Origin: an alpha proteobacterium HIMB59
GTDB lineage: Bacteria > Pseudomonadota > Alphaproteobacteria > HIMB59
Reading direction: 5' to 3'
Assembly (NCBI GenBank): GCA_000299115.1
Contig: CP003801.1
Location: 558,001 to 622,000 of the forward strand
Length of the DNA: 64,000 nt
Numbering within the stretch: the stretch's first letter is position 1; each line of letters starts with the position of its first letter. The translations under genes were made by a program, and so were the position numbers. This document shows positions 38,007-47,054 of this stretch, in pieces. Below the pieces are notes generated by a model, which worked only from the letters and a program-made list of their open reading frames with translations, made no database searches and was not told the origin of the DNA.

Positions 38007-39031
38007 TACGAACTAGATGGAGCCCAGAGGTTGATATTGCCCTCTTTAGCATTTTTATCAATTTTCTTGAGTTCATCTTTAGTGAATTTCAAATTATTTA
38101 ATGCAGCCAAATTATCTTTCAGTTGAGCTACAGAACGTACTCCAATTAAAGCCGATGTTACTGCCTTATTATTTAAAACCCAAGCCAATGCTAATTGAGA
38201 GAGAGATTGACCACGTTTTTTTGCAATTAAATTTAAATTATTAATTATTTTGAGATTATTTTTGGTAATTAAATCTTTACTAAAAGAGCTATTCTCACTA
38301 ACCCTGGTTCCCTTCGGTATCCCTTTTAAATATTTATTTGATAAAAAGCCTTGAGCAAGTGGAGAAAAAGCAATACACCCAACCCCATTTTTAATTAATG
38401 TTTTAGTTAAATCCTTTTCAATCCACCGATTAATCAGGGAGTAGGAAGGTTGATGAATAAATAATTTGATGCCACGGCTTTTTAAAATTTTTATCATTTC
38501 TTTAGTTTTCTTCGCTGAATAAGAAGAAACACCTATATACAAAGCTTTGCCAGATCGATAAATACTCTCAAGCGCATCAGCAGTTTCTTCTAAGGGTGTA
38601 TTAGGATCAAATCTATGAGAATAAAAAATATCAACATAATCGACTTTCATTCTCTTTAAACTTTGATCACAACTAGCAATGACATGTTTTTTAGAACCCC
38701 ATTCTCCATAAGGACCATCCCACATGTCATATCCAGCTTTGGAGGAGATAATCATTTCATCTCGGTACTTTTTAAAATCGCTTTGCATAACTTTACCAAA
38801 GTTCGCTTCAGCACTTCCGTAAGGAGGGCCATAATTGTTGGCTAAATCAAAATGTGTAATACCAGCATCAAAAGAGGCAAAAAGAATTTTTTTGGACTCA
38901 GAGGCCATGCCGTTGCTTCCTCCAAAGTTATGCCAAAGACCAACTGATAAAAGAGGGAGTTTTAATCCACTGCTCCCACAATTTCTATATTGCATATTTT
39001 GATATCGATTTTTTTGTGCTGAATAACTCAT
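38003..39031 (-). CDS. Aldo/keto reductase
   Basis: 342-residue TIM-barrel NADPH-dependent reductase. The tetrad region DAGITHFDLANNYGPPYGSAE has Asp and Tyr, Lys lies in ISSKAGYDMW, and His in IFYSHRFD. The C-terminal NADPH-binding loop is ALIGVRSVAQLKDNL. It resembles the YghZ/Kv-beta-like group, which reduces small sugar aldehydes. It overlaps ribokinase and the SGNH hydrolase by 4 bp at each end, so it is part of one operon. Confidence 0.88.
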   Translation of the reverse strand: MSYSAQKNRYQNMQYRNCGSSGLKLPLLSVGLWHNFGGSNGMASESKKILFASFDAGITHFDLANNYGPPYGSAEANFGKVMQSDFKKYRDEMIISSKAGYDMWDGPYGEWGSKKHVIASCDQSLKRMKVDYVDIFYSHRFDPNTPLEETADALESIYRSGKALYIGVSSYSAKKTKEMIKILKSRGIKLFIHQPSYSLINRWIEKDLTKTLIKNGVGCIAFSPLAQGFLSNKYLKGIPKGTRVSENSSFSKDLITKNNLKIINNLNLIAKKRGQSLSQLALAWVLNNKAVTSALIGVRSVAQLKDNLAALNNLKFTKDELKKIDKNAKEGNINLWAPSSSY

Positions 39032-39945
39032 TGTATATTCTCCTCTATTTCATCAATTGTGGGCATTGAATTTGCTGCACCCTCACGAGTAACTGAAATC
39101 CCAGCAACTAAATTAGCAAACTCAATTGCTTCTTTATAGTTTTTATTCTTAGATAAAGCGACACTAAAAGCACCATTGAAAGCATCACCTGCTCCGGTGG
39201 TATCTACTACAGGAGCAGAAAGCTTTTTCGCGGGTAATAAAAATTCTTCTTCTTGGTTTTTAAAAAAACATCCTTTATCACCTAGTGTTATCAAAATGTT
39301 TTTCACTCCTTTGTCTAATAATACTTTTGCAGCAGATTGACAGTCCTCTTCACTTTCAATTGATTGATTGATAAAAAAACTTGCCTCAGTTTCATTAGGT
39401 GTGAAAAAATCAATATTTTCAAAACAATCATTTGGAAGATTTCTAGCAGGAGCAGGGTTTAAAATAGTAGTGCAACCATTTTCTTTTGCCATCTTAAGGG
39501 CATACATTGTAGCATCAATTGAAGTTTCTAATTGAGTTAGAAATATTTTAGAATTTTTGATAATAGATAAATTATCATCAATGAATTTATGATCTATTGT
39601 TGCGGCAGCTCCTGGAATAACATTAATTGCATTCTCTCCCGTCTTTTGATTGATTAAGATACCAGCAGCTCCAGTATTTAAATTAGGATCAAGAATTACA
39701 GCTTGAGTATTTACTCCAGCTTCTTGATACAGTTTTAATGCCATATCAGCATAATTATCCTTACCTAACTTAGTAACAAAAGAGACATCACCTCCTGCTC
39801 GAGCAGCTGCTATTGCTTGATTAGAGCCTTTACCACCTGGGCCAATTATGTATTTTTTTCCAAGAACCGTTTTTCCTGGGATGGGAATTTCATCTCCAAA
39901 AAAACATAAGTCTGCAACAAAAATACCTAGTATTGAAATACTCAC
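39028..39945 (-). CDS. rbsK: Ribokinase (PfkB family)
   Basis: I start at the GTG at 39945 (SISILGIFVADL), which overlaps the FucU stop as GTGA, rather than an upstream in-frame TTG at 39960; this gives 305 residues. PfkB marks are GGKGSNQAIAAARAGG near the N-terminus, NPAPARNLP and the catalytic DTTGAGDAFNGAF. It phosphorylates ribose or a similar sugar. The mutarotase just upstream supports a ribose- or fucose-like substrate. The length is normal. Confidence 0.88.
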   Translation of the reverse strand: MSISILGIFVADLCFFGDEIPIPGKTVLGKKYIIGPGGKGSNQAIAAARAGGDVSFVTKLGKDNYADMALKLYQEAGVNTQAVILDPNLNTGAAGILINQKTGENAINVIPGAAATIDHKFIDDNLSIIKNSKIFLTQLETSIDATMYALKMAKENGCTTILNPAPARNLPNDCFENIDFFTPNETEASFFINQSIESEEDCQSAAKVLLDKGVKNILITLGDKGCFFKNQEEEFLLPAKKLSAPVVDTTGAGDAFNGAFSVALSKNKNYKEAIEFANLVAGISVTREGAANSMPTIDEIEENIQ

Positions 39946-40400
39946 TGATTCAATAACCAAACAGAGCCATCAGGTTTAACAACCCCTTTGGTGAAAATGA
40001 AACATCCAAAAGGTCTTGTTTCATTGGTAGTAATGATGGCAAATGAATTTTTGGCTTCTTCGTAAAATTTAAATCGCTCAATAGATGAAATCTTCCAATG
40101 ATCTCCAGCAACTTCAGCTGTTGTTTGCATTAATTCTTTGTGAACCTCATTTAGTTCATCGGGATTTCCATCGATTTCCATTCTTTGTATTGGAGATTCA
40201 ATAAAACTATCAAGTGGGAATACCGATAAAATTGCTTTTGCAGCCCTAGCTGCATCTACACCATCTAAACGATGTACTCTAGAATTCATTGAGTAAGCTG
40301 GAAAATTCGAGTCACTTAAAATTAATTTATCACCATGACCCATAGATCTAAGAGTATGAAGAATTTCAGGACTTAAGATGGGATCTATATTAATTAACAT
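39942..40400 (-). CDS. RbsD/FucU-family sugar mutarotase
   Basis: 152 residues. The start MLINIDPILSPEILHTLRSMGHGDKLILSDSNFPAY is typical of FucU, with the catalytic His in MGHGD. C-terminal residues include the family Tyr/Asn region (FAIITTNETRPFGCFIF). It interconverts anomers of L-fucose or ribose before phosphorylation. It overlaps ribokinase and follows a 2-hydroxyacid dehydrogenase. FucU rather than RbsD is my preference from the opening motif. Confidence 0.86.
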   Translation of the reverse strand: MLINIDPILSPEILHTLRSMGHGDKLILSDSNFPAYSMNSRVHRLDGVDAARAAKAILSVFPLDSFIESPIQRMEIDGNPDELNEVHKELMQTTAEVAGDHWKISSIERFKFYEEAKNSFAIITTNETRPFGCFIFTKGVVKPDGSVWLLNQ

Positions 40401-40440
40401 ATAATAATAGAACTAAATAAATTGCTTTAATTCAATCAAA

Positions 40441-41457
40441 TTAATTCACATCAACAGGTTTAGAGCGAAGACTTTTTACAGTTTCCAATTCTGCTTTTCT
40501 ACAGAGTCTTGGTGGTAGTCCTTTGCTTAATAATTGTAAATCTTCAAAAACAATTTCGCCCATTTCATAAAAAACTTCAGTTAAAGCTCCAGCACGATGA
40601 GCAGAAAACAAAATATTTTTTTCTTTTCTTATGGGGTCATTCTTTTTTACTGGTTCTTCAGGAAAAACGTCAGTTGCTACTTTAATATTTTTCTTTCTAA
40701 TAGTTTTAATCAAATCATGAAAATTGATCACACTTGCTCTACTTAAAATGAGTAAACAGGCATTTTCTTTCATTAAATTTAAAAGTTTATGATCAATCAT
40801 ATTTTGATTTTTTGTAGTAATTGTAGCTAAAATATAAATAACATCACAATCCTTGAAAATTTTACTCAAGGAACTGGGGCTTGTGCCCCAATCTGTTAAT
40901 TGTTTTTCAGAAAGCCAAGGATCATATACTAGAAAATTATTTGTATAAGGTTTTAATAATGGATGAAGATTTTTAGCGAGATCACCATATCCAATAAATC
41001 CAATTTGATTATTCTTCAACAAACTACTGCTCTTATTGCCCTCAAGACCATATTTCTCTTGTCCTTTAATGAAGTCTAAGTGCGCTTGGTGAATATCTCT
41101 TTTTAAAGAAAAGGTGAATCCCACCGCCATCTCAGCTACTGTTTGTGCAAAAACTGGCGCTGTTGATAACACATAAATATTGTTAGCAAAACAATACTCA
41201 TAATCCATATTATCCATGAAATTACTTTCAACATTGAATATTGCTTTTAGTTTTTTTGCTTTTACTAAAAGTGAGGAGGGTAAGTCGGGTTGTCCAATAA
41301 TAAAATCTGCTTTATCAATATTTTTTTCATAAAAATTTTGTTTATTTCTATTGGGAACATTAATTAATTGATAATTTTTTTTTAAAAGTTGTAATTTTTT
41401 TGGAGTGAAAATTAATTTCATCTCTCTTGGGTAGGGATCTACAAGAATAGTTTGCAT
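40441..41457 (-). CDS. D-isomer-specific 2-hydroxyacid dehydrogenase
   Basis: 338 residues. The NAD-binding loop IGFIGYGDLAKNL and the catalytic triad Arg (LSRASVINF), Glu (VFPEEPVKKNDP) and His (FSAHRAGAL) are all visible. It reduces a 2-keto acid or oxidises a D-2-hydroxy acid, probably an aldonate-derived or glyoxylate-like product of sugar breakdown. It is the first gene of the minus-strand run with FucU, ribokinase, aldo/keto reductase and SGNH hydrolase. Confidence 0.87.
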   Translation of the reverse strand: MQTILVDPYPREMKLIFTPKKLQLLKKNYQLINVPNRNKQNFYEKNIDKADFIIGQPDLPSSLLVKAKKLKAIFNVESNFMDNMDYEYCFANNIYVLSTAPVFAQTVAEMAVGFTFSLKRDIHQAHLDFIKGQEKYGLEGNKSSSLLKNNQIGFIGYGDLAKNLHPLLKPYTNNFLVYDPWLSEKQLTDWGTSPSSLSKIFKDCDVIYILATITTKNQNMIDHKLLNLMKENACLLILSRASVINFHDLIKTIRKKNIKVATDVFPEEPVKKNDPIRKEKNILFSAHRAGALTEVFYEMGEIVFEDLQLLSKGLPPRLCRKAELETVKSLRSKPVDVN

Positions 41458-41503
41458 TAAAGGATTATACCAATTATTTATTTTTTTGATAATCTATCTT
41501 TAA

Positions 41504-42169
41504 ATGAAAAGGTCTGAAATTAATCAAGCCATCATGGAAGCTAAAAAGATGATGGAAGAATATTTATGGATTCTACCCCAATGGGGATATTGGTCTAAAG
41601 ATGACTATTCAAAACAACCTACCACCTCTCATTATCTAAAAGAACATCAAATGGGTTGGGATGTCACTGATTTTGGTAAAGGAATATTCAATCAACAAGG
41701 AATAACTTTATTTTGTATAAGAAATGGGATTCAAGGAAATACCCAAGATAAACCTTATGCTGAAAAACTTTTATTCATGCAAGAGGGCCAAGAAATACCT
41801 TATCATAGCCATAAAGTAAAATTAGAGGATATCATTAATCGAGGAGGAGGGGATTTAGCCATTGAATTTGTGGAAGTTGATGAACACCTCAAAGAGAAAA
41901 ATAGAAAAATTAATATTTTGGTTGATGGTGTTAAGGTTGAAGTCTTGCCTCATGAGCCCTTAATTTTAAAAAGAGGTCAGAGCGTAACTGTTGAGAGAAA
42001 TATTTATCATAAATTTTATGCAGTAAAGGGTACGGGAATGGTTATGGCAGGTGAAGTTTCCCAAGTAAATGATGATAACAATGATAATTATTTTTTAGAG
42101 CCAGTAGGTCGTTTTACCAAAATAGAAGAAGACGAAGAGCCCATTCATCCCTTGTGGAATGAAGTTTAA
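41504..42169 (+). CDS. D-lyxose isomerase-like cupin
   Basis: 221 residues, matching the D-lyxose ketol-isomerase family. A cupin core has metal ligands in IPYHSHKVKLEDIINRGGG (His, His, Lys/Glu) and a later His in ERNIYHKFYAV. The N-terminal ILPQWGYWS and WDVTDFGKG are also typical. It interconverts lyxose and xylulose, or mannose and fructose. The TAA stop overlaps the start of a PfkB kinase (TAATG), so isomerase and kinase are coupled. Confidence 0.85.
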   Translation: MKRSEINQAIMEAKKMMEEYLWILPQWGYWSKDDYSKQPTTSHYLKEHQMGWDVTDFGKGIFNQQGITLFCIRNGIQGNTQDKPYAEKLLFMQEGQEIPYHSHKVKLEDIINRGGGDLAIEFVEVDEHLKEKNRKINILVDGVKVEVLPHEPLILKRGQSVTVERNIYHKFYAVKGTGMVMAGEVSQVNDDNNDNYFLEPVGRFTKIEEDEEPIHPLWNEV

Positions 42170-43143
42170 TGCCAAAAGGAATAATTGGACTGGGTATGTG
42201 GTGCGTAGACACTACTTACAAAATTAATACATTACCCCAGCGAGGAAAATTAGAACCGATCATTGAGAGTTTCCAATGTGTTGGAGGAGGCCCATCAAAT
42301 GTGCTAACTGATTTACGCTCTCTTGGTTTCAAATATCCGATGATTGCTATGGGTTCAATTGGAGTAGATGAAAATGCAACCTATATCAAAAAACACTGTC
42401 AACAAAATGCTATTGAAACAAAATTCTTAAAATCAACTCATAAGGCCCCTACCTCCCATACTGTATGTATGTTTGAAAAACAACATGAAAGAACATTCTT
42501 GTATTACGCTGGGGCAAATAACTTATTAGATATTCATCATTTTCAAATCCAAAAATTAAAATCTATTCCAAAAATTATGTACGTTGGCTATATTACTCTT
42601 TTAGGTAAGCTTGATAAATTTTCTGGAAAAAATACTCGCCTATCTAAAATTTTAATTGAAGCTAAGAAAAAAGATATCATTACAGTCTTAGATTTAGTTT
42701 CTAACAACGATCCTACTTTTCAAAAAGTAGTAGTAAGCGCACTTCCAAATACAGATTATTTGCTTTTAAATGAAATTGAGGCAGAATTATTATTTAAAAG
42801 ATCAATCATTAATTCAAAAAAAAAATTAAATAAAAAACTTATAACTAATTTATCAAAAAAATTATTTTTGAAAGGAATTAAGAAAGCATTAATTATACAT
42901 CATGCAAAAGAGTCATTATATCTCTCTCGAGATGAAGTCATTCATACAAACTCCCAAACAATAAATAAAAGAAAAATTATTAACTCTGTGGGTGCTGGTG
43001 ATGCTTTTTGTGCAGCATTTATTTATGGAATACATGAATCTTGGGACATAAAGAAAACATTAAAAAAAGCACACGCAGCAGGCAGTACTATGATGAAAGT
43101 GGACTCATCTTCTGGAAATCTTCCTAATATTCAGAAATTATAA
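42169..43143 (+). CDS. PfkB-family carbohydrate kinase
   Basis: 324 residues. The N-terminal sugar-binding motif CVGGGPSNVLTDLRSLGF and the C-terminal catalytic signature NSVGAGDAFCAAF are clear. It is coupled by overlap to the D-lyxose isomerase, so the natural substrate is probably the ketose product. The class I aldolase-like gene that converges on its 3' end could cleave the product. Substrate not known from sequence. Confidence 0.86.
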   Translation: MPKGIIGLGMWCVDTTYKINTLPQRGKLEPIIESFQCVGGGPSNVLTDLRSLGFKYPMIAMGSIGVDENATYIKKHCQQNAIETKFLKSTHKAPTSHTVCMFEKQHERTFLYYAGANNLLDIHHFQIQKLKSIPKIMYVGYITLLGKLDKFSGKNTRLSKILIEAKKKDIITVLDLVSNNDPTFQKVVVSALPNTDYLLLNEIEAELLFKRSIINSKKKLNKKLITNLSKKLFLKGIKKALIIHHAKESLYLSRDEVIHTNSQTINKRKIINSVGAGDAFCAAFIYGIHESWDIKKTLKKAHAAGSTMMKVDSSSGNLPNIQKL

Positions 43144-44130
43144 TTTTAGAATTGGATCAGTGATACGAAGGTCGTTTTTAAGATTTCGATCTGGAGTTAA
43201 TTTTTTCTTAATAAGCTGGTCATGATATATTTTTACTGCCTCTTCTGGCGTTGTATCTCTTTCGACAACATTTCTCATTAATTGAACTAAGCCTATTGGA
43301 TCTTCTGATAAGTTGATTTTTCTGCCAAAAAGCGCAACTTTCGCACCATATTTACTAGCCTTGTATATCAATTCAAAACAATCTCTAGTTGTTCCTTTGC
43401 TTCCACCAAGAATTCCAACAATTAAATTTTCTGGATCGTAACTTGCTAATTCTTCCATAGCTTTTGGTCCGTTATAGGCTATTTTTAAAAATAATGGCCT
43501 TTCTTCTTTTGTTTGGCCAGCAATAGCCTTAATAATACAATCATTAACATAATCACCTAATTCTTGATTGTTCATTCCCACATCTATCGGTGGGTTAAAT
43601 ACTTCAAGAAAATGAGAAAATTTATATTCAAGGGACTCTATTCTAAAATTTCTATATGAGTTCAGCATTGCTAAATCAAAATCTACATTTTTAGAAAATG
43701 TCACAGAAAATAATCCTAGATCAACTAATTTACTTACCCTATCAATTCTTGCAGATCGAAAAGGACGAGGATTGGTAGATCGATAATTACTATTTCTCAT
43801 TAACCAAATATCACTTGTATCATTCATTCTTATAGCAGGGGTCACGGGCGAGCTTTTGAATATTTTTTTTTCTACCAAAGACTCTCCTACAGAAGCTGAC
43901 ATTAACATGATGTCAACTAATTTTGATTTAGTCATAACCTCCATCGCTTTTTTGTAATCTTTAAGCTTTTTAAAGCCTTGAATAATTTTCCCTTGCTTAT
44001 CTCTTTGAGGCCCAGGTGTTGTAATTCCCATAGCTAAATCTCCATCTTTGGCATCAGCTATGATAAAATCCTTTGGTTTGTATTTTTGATTTCTAATTTT
44101 TTGTAATTTTAATATAAGGGATTTTGGCAT
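43138..44130 (-). CDS. Class I aldolase-like TIM-barrel protein
   Basis: 330 residues. Beta-barrel strands carry LFLKIAYNGPKAMEELA, with a Lys where LacD/FbaB-like aldolases form the Schiff base, then LIVGILGGSKGTTRDCFELIYKASKYGAKVALFGRKI and a terminal MRNVVERDTTPEEAVKIYHDQL. This resembles tagatose-bisphosphate or fructose-bisphosphate class I aldolases. The gene is alone on its strand, divergent from xylulokinase and overlapping the kinase stop by 6 bp. It could split a phosphorylated ketose; not certain. Confidence 0.65.
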   Translation of the reverse strand: MPKSLILKLQKIRNQKYKPKDFIIADAKDGDLAMGITTPGPQRDKQGKIIQGFKKLKDYKKAMEVMTKSKLVDIMLMSASVGESLVEKKIFKSSPVTPAIRMNDTSDIWLMRNSNYRSTNPRPFRSARIDRVSKLVDLGLFSVTFSKNVDFDLAMLNSYRNFRIESLEYKFSHFLEVFNPPIDVGMNNQELGDYVNDCIIKAIAGQTKEERPLFLKIAYNGPKAMEELASYDPENLIVGILGGSKGTTRDCFELIYKASKYGAKVALFGRKINLSEDPIGLVQLMRNVVERDTTPEEAVKIYHDQLIKKKLTPDRNLKNDLRITDPILKL

Positions 44131-44199
44131 TGATATAATTTATCACTTTCTTTGATTGTATAAATAGAAAAACCACATGACTTGTATATAATAAATATA

Positions 44200-45651
44200 A
44201 TGTATTTAGGTATAGATTTAGGAACTTCCTCTATGAAATGTTTGCTCATCGGGGAAGAGCAAGAACTTATCAAATCAGTCTCCAGTGATGAAATTCCATT
44301 AACAAGCCTTCATAGTGGATGGTCAGAACAAGATCCAAGACATTGGATTGAGGCACTTAATCAATGCCTGATGAAATTAAAAGCGGATATCAATTTAAAA
44401 CTAATTAAATCCATTTCCTTTTCTGGTCATATGCATGGTGCAACTTGTATTAATAAGAATAACGAGGTTTTAAGACCTTGTATGATGTGGAATGACACGC
44501 GAAGTCATCAAGAGTGTAAAGAAATCATGTCCAATAGTTCAGTGCTGGACATTTCTGGAAACATCGCTATGCCTGGATTTACCGCGCCAAAAGTATTATG
44601 GCTCAAGCATAATGAACAAAAAATTTTTGATCAAATCCATAAAGTTTTATTACCAAAAGATTATTTGAGATTGTATCTCACGGGAGAATATTTTAGCGAC
44701 TTATCAGATGCTGCCGGGACATATTGGTTAGATGTAGGTAAGCGCAAATGGTCATCAGAGTTGCTGGAAGCGAGCTCTATGCAATTAGATCAAATGCCTA
44801 CGTTGTGTGAGGGTACAGAACAAACAGGGATTTTAAAAAAAGAAGTTGCTGACCAATATGGTTTTGATGTTAGCTGTAAAGTTTATGGTGGTGCAGGAGA
44901 TAATGCAGCCGCTGCAGTGGGATTAGGATTACATGAAGAGGGGGATGCATCTCTATCTTTAGGAACATCGGGTGTAATCTTTGGTTCAACAAATAATTTT
45001 TTAAAAAACTATGATGATGCCATACATTCCTTTTGTCATTGTCTACCTAATACCTGGCATTTAATGTCTGTGATGCTTTCTTGTACTTCAAACATAAATT
45101 GGTTTAAGGAAACTTTTGATTCCTCAATTGATGAGATTACAGAAAATTTATCTAAATTTTTGAATGAAAAAAATACAATATCTAACGCTCCATATTTTTT
45201 ACCATACTTAACTGGTGAACGTACTCCTATTAACGATCCTCATGTAAGAGCAAGTTTTCATCAAATGGGCATTGATAGTAATAGGTCATCACTAATTTAC
45301 GCGCTTATAGAGGGAATATCTTTTGGGTTAAATAATAATTATCAAGCACTATCAAAAACCGGAATGAAATTGGAAAATATATATGCAATAGGTGGAGGTT
45401 CCAAGAATGAGTCTTGGCTTAAATTGCTTGCCTCAATTTTAAATCGAAATTTGTCTCTGACTGATGCTTCAGATGCGATGGCTGCCTTTGGAGCTGCCCG
45501 AATTGCTTTTATGGGCTTTAACAATTTAAAACCTAATGAGGCTCTTTCTTCTCCAAAAGTTATCAAGACAATTGAAAAAGACCCCAGTCTTTTTGAGATA
45601 CTTAATGAAAGATTTCAAATTTGGAATAAGTTTTACATAAGAAATGAATAG
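44200..45651 (+). CDS. xylB: Xylulokinase (FGGY family)
   Basis: I choose ATG at 44200 (MYLGIDLGTSSMK) over an in-frame TTG at 44182, as the conserved ATP-loop starts at once; 483 residues. FGGY marks include SFSGHMHGATCIN with the xylulokinase MHG, MMWNDTRS, YGGAGDNAAAAVG with the catalytic Asp, LGTSGVIFG and AIGGGSKNESWLKL. It converts D-xylulose to D-xylulose 5-phosphate for the pentose phosphate pathway. With the lyxose isomerase nearby, it offers a full lyxose or xylose entry route. Confidence 0.87.
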   Translation: MYLGIDLGTSSMKCLLIGEEQELIKSVSSDEIPLTSLHSGWSEQDPRHWIEALNQCLMKLKADINLKLIKSISFSGHMHGATCINKNNEVLRPCMMWNDTRSHQECKEIMSNSSVLDISGNIAMPGFTAPKVLWLKHNEQKIFDQIHKVLLPKDYLRLYLTGEYFSDLSDAAGTYWLDVGKRKWSSELLEASSMQLDQMPTLCEGTEQTGILKKEVADQYGFDVSCKVYGGAGDNAAAAVGLGLHEEGDASLSLGTSGVIFGSTNNFLKNYDDAIHSFCHCLPNTWHLMSVMLSCTSNINWFKETFDSSIDEITENLSKFLNEKNTISNAPYFLPYLTGERTPINDPHVRASFHQMGIDSNRSSLIYALIEGISFGLNNNYQALSKTGMKLENIYAIGGGSKNESWLKLLASILNRNLSLTDASDAMAAFGAARIAFMGFNNLKPNEALSSPKVIKTIEKDPSLFEILNERFQIWNKFYIRNE

Positions 45652-45660
45652 GCTAAATCT

Positions 45661-46293
45661 ATGAAAACTCTTAATTACAACGAGCTGCTATCCATTTTAA
45701 GTTATAATTTAGACCAAAATACCCTTAAAAAACGTTATTTTATTGCTCTTGCAGGCCCCCCAGCATCTGGAAAAAGCACGATATCTGAAAAATTAAATGA
45801 AGACCTAAATATTAAAGGTTTCTCTTCAGACATATTGCAAATGGATGGTTTTCATTTAGATGATGCTATCTTAAGTTCACAAAATCTTCTTCCAAGAAAA
45901 GGTTCACCAGAAACATTTGATGTGATGGGGCTAAAAAGTTTTCTGATCAGACTAGCAAATGAGCCAGAGGTTATTGTCCCGATCTTTGATCGCTCTTTAG
46001 AATTATCTAGATCATCAGCAGTAACAATTTCAGAAAATAAAAAAATTATTATAGTTGAGGGAAATTATCTTTTATTAAATTCTCATCCATGGAATGAATT
46101 AAATAATTATTTTGACTCAAGAGTCATGATTCATTGTGAAGAGTCAGTGCTTGAAAAAAGATTAATAGATAGATGGAAAGGTTTTAATTTAACGCAGGAT
46201 CAAATTAATCAGAAAGTTTATGAAAATGATTTGCCCAATGGGGTGAATGTGATTCAAAATAGCATAGAAGCAGATTACTATTTAGATAATTAA
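45661..46293 (+). CDS. FrcK-like P-loop kinase
   Basis: 210 residues of the uridine kinase/pantothenate kinase-like fold. Walker A is AGPPASGKST, then LQMDGFHLDD, and IIIVEGNYLLL matches the family core. Proteins like this are encoded as frcK beside frcBCA fructose transporters in rhizobia. Here the gene abuts and converges on the FrcA-like ATPase gene, sharing TTAA at the stops, and follows xylulokinase by 9 bp. Substrate unproven; a sugar or nucleoside. Confidence 0.75.
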   Translation: MKTLNYNELLSILSYNLDQNTLKKRYFIALAGPPASGKSTISEKLNEDLNIKGFSSDILQMDGFHLDDAILSSQNLLPRKGSPETFDVMGLKSFLIRLANEPEVIVPIFDRSLELSRSSAVTISENKKIIIVEGNYLLLNSHPWNELNNYFDSRVMIHCEESVLEKRLIDRWKGFNLTQDQINQKVYENDLPNGVNVIQNSIEADYYLDN

Positions 46294-47054
46294 TTTGCTG
46301 GTGGTTGTTTAGCACCAGTCATAAACGCGACAGCATCAGACATCTCATACTTTTTTGGATCAATAACACAAAGTCTTGTCCCTAAACGATGTACGTGAAT
46401 TCTATCTGCTACTTCAAAAACATGAGGCATATTATGAGAAATTAGAATTATAGGAATTCCTCTAGCTCTTACTTCTCCAATTAATTCTAAAACTCTTCGA
46501 CTTTCTTTTACACCTAAAGCTGCAGTTGGTTCATCCATAATTACAACTTTAGTACCAAAAGAGGTAGCACGTGCAACAGCAACACCCTGACGTTGACCAC
46601 CAGACAGAGTTTCGACTAATTGGTTAATATTTTGAATAGTTAACAGCCCTAAGTCAGAGAGTCTTTTTCTGGCCTGATCAGCCATTTCTTTTTTATCAAG
46701 AAATCTTAAAAACTTGCCCATGAAACCTTTTTGTCTAATTTCTCTGCCTAAAAACATATTGTCTGTTATTGATAGAGCTGGAGAAAGAGCTAGGTTTTGG
46801 TAAACAGTCTCAATGCCAAGTGTTCTCGCCTCAATAGGAGATGTAAAAGTTACTTTTTCTCCATCAAGAAGAATTTCCCCACTATCTGGAATTACAGCAC
46901 CACATAATGCTTTGATAAGTGTTGATTTTCCTGCACCGTTATCACCAATAACTCCCAAAACCTCTCCAGGATAAAGCTCTAAATTTGCGTTATCTAGAGC
47001 AACAACTTTTCCATACTTTTTTGATAAATTTTTAGCTACTAAGACGGGTTCCAT
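46290..47054 (-). CDS. Sugar ABC transporter ATPase (FrcA-like)
   Basis: 254 residues, a single nucleotide-binding domain rather than the double RbsA type. Walker A is GDNGAGKST, the signature is ETLSGGQRQGVA, Walker B is VVIMDEPTAAL, and the H-loop lies in ILISHNM. It overlaps the permease gene by one base. Like FrcA it belongs to the carbohydrate uptake group with class I binding proteins. It is the last gene of the operon starting with the split transketolase. Confidence 0.9.
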   Translation of the reverse strand: MEPVLVAKNLSKKYGKVVALDNANLELYPGEVLGVIGDNGAGKSTLIKALCGAVIPDSGEILLDGEKVTFTSPIEARTLGIETVYQNLALSPALSITDNMFLGREIRQKGFMGKFLRFLDKKEMADQARKRLSDLGLLTIQNINQLVETLSGGQRQGVAVARATSFGTKVVIMDEPTAALGVKESRRVLELIGEVRARGIPIILISHNMPHVFEVADRIHVHRLGTRLCVIDPKKYEMSDAVAFMTGAKQPPAN

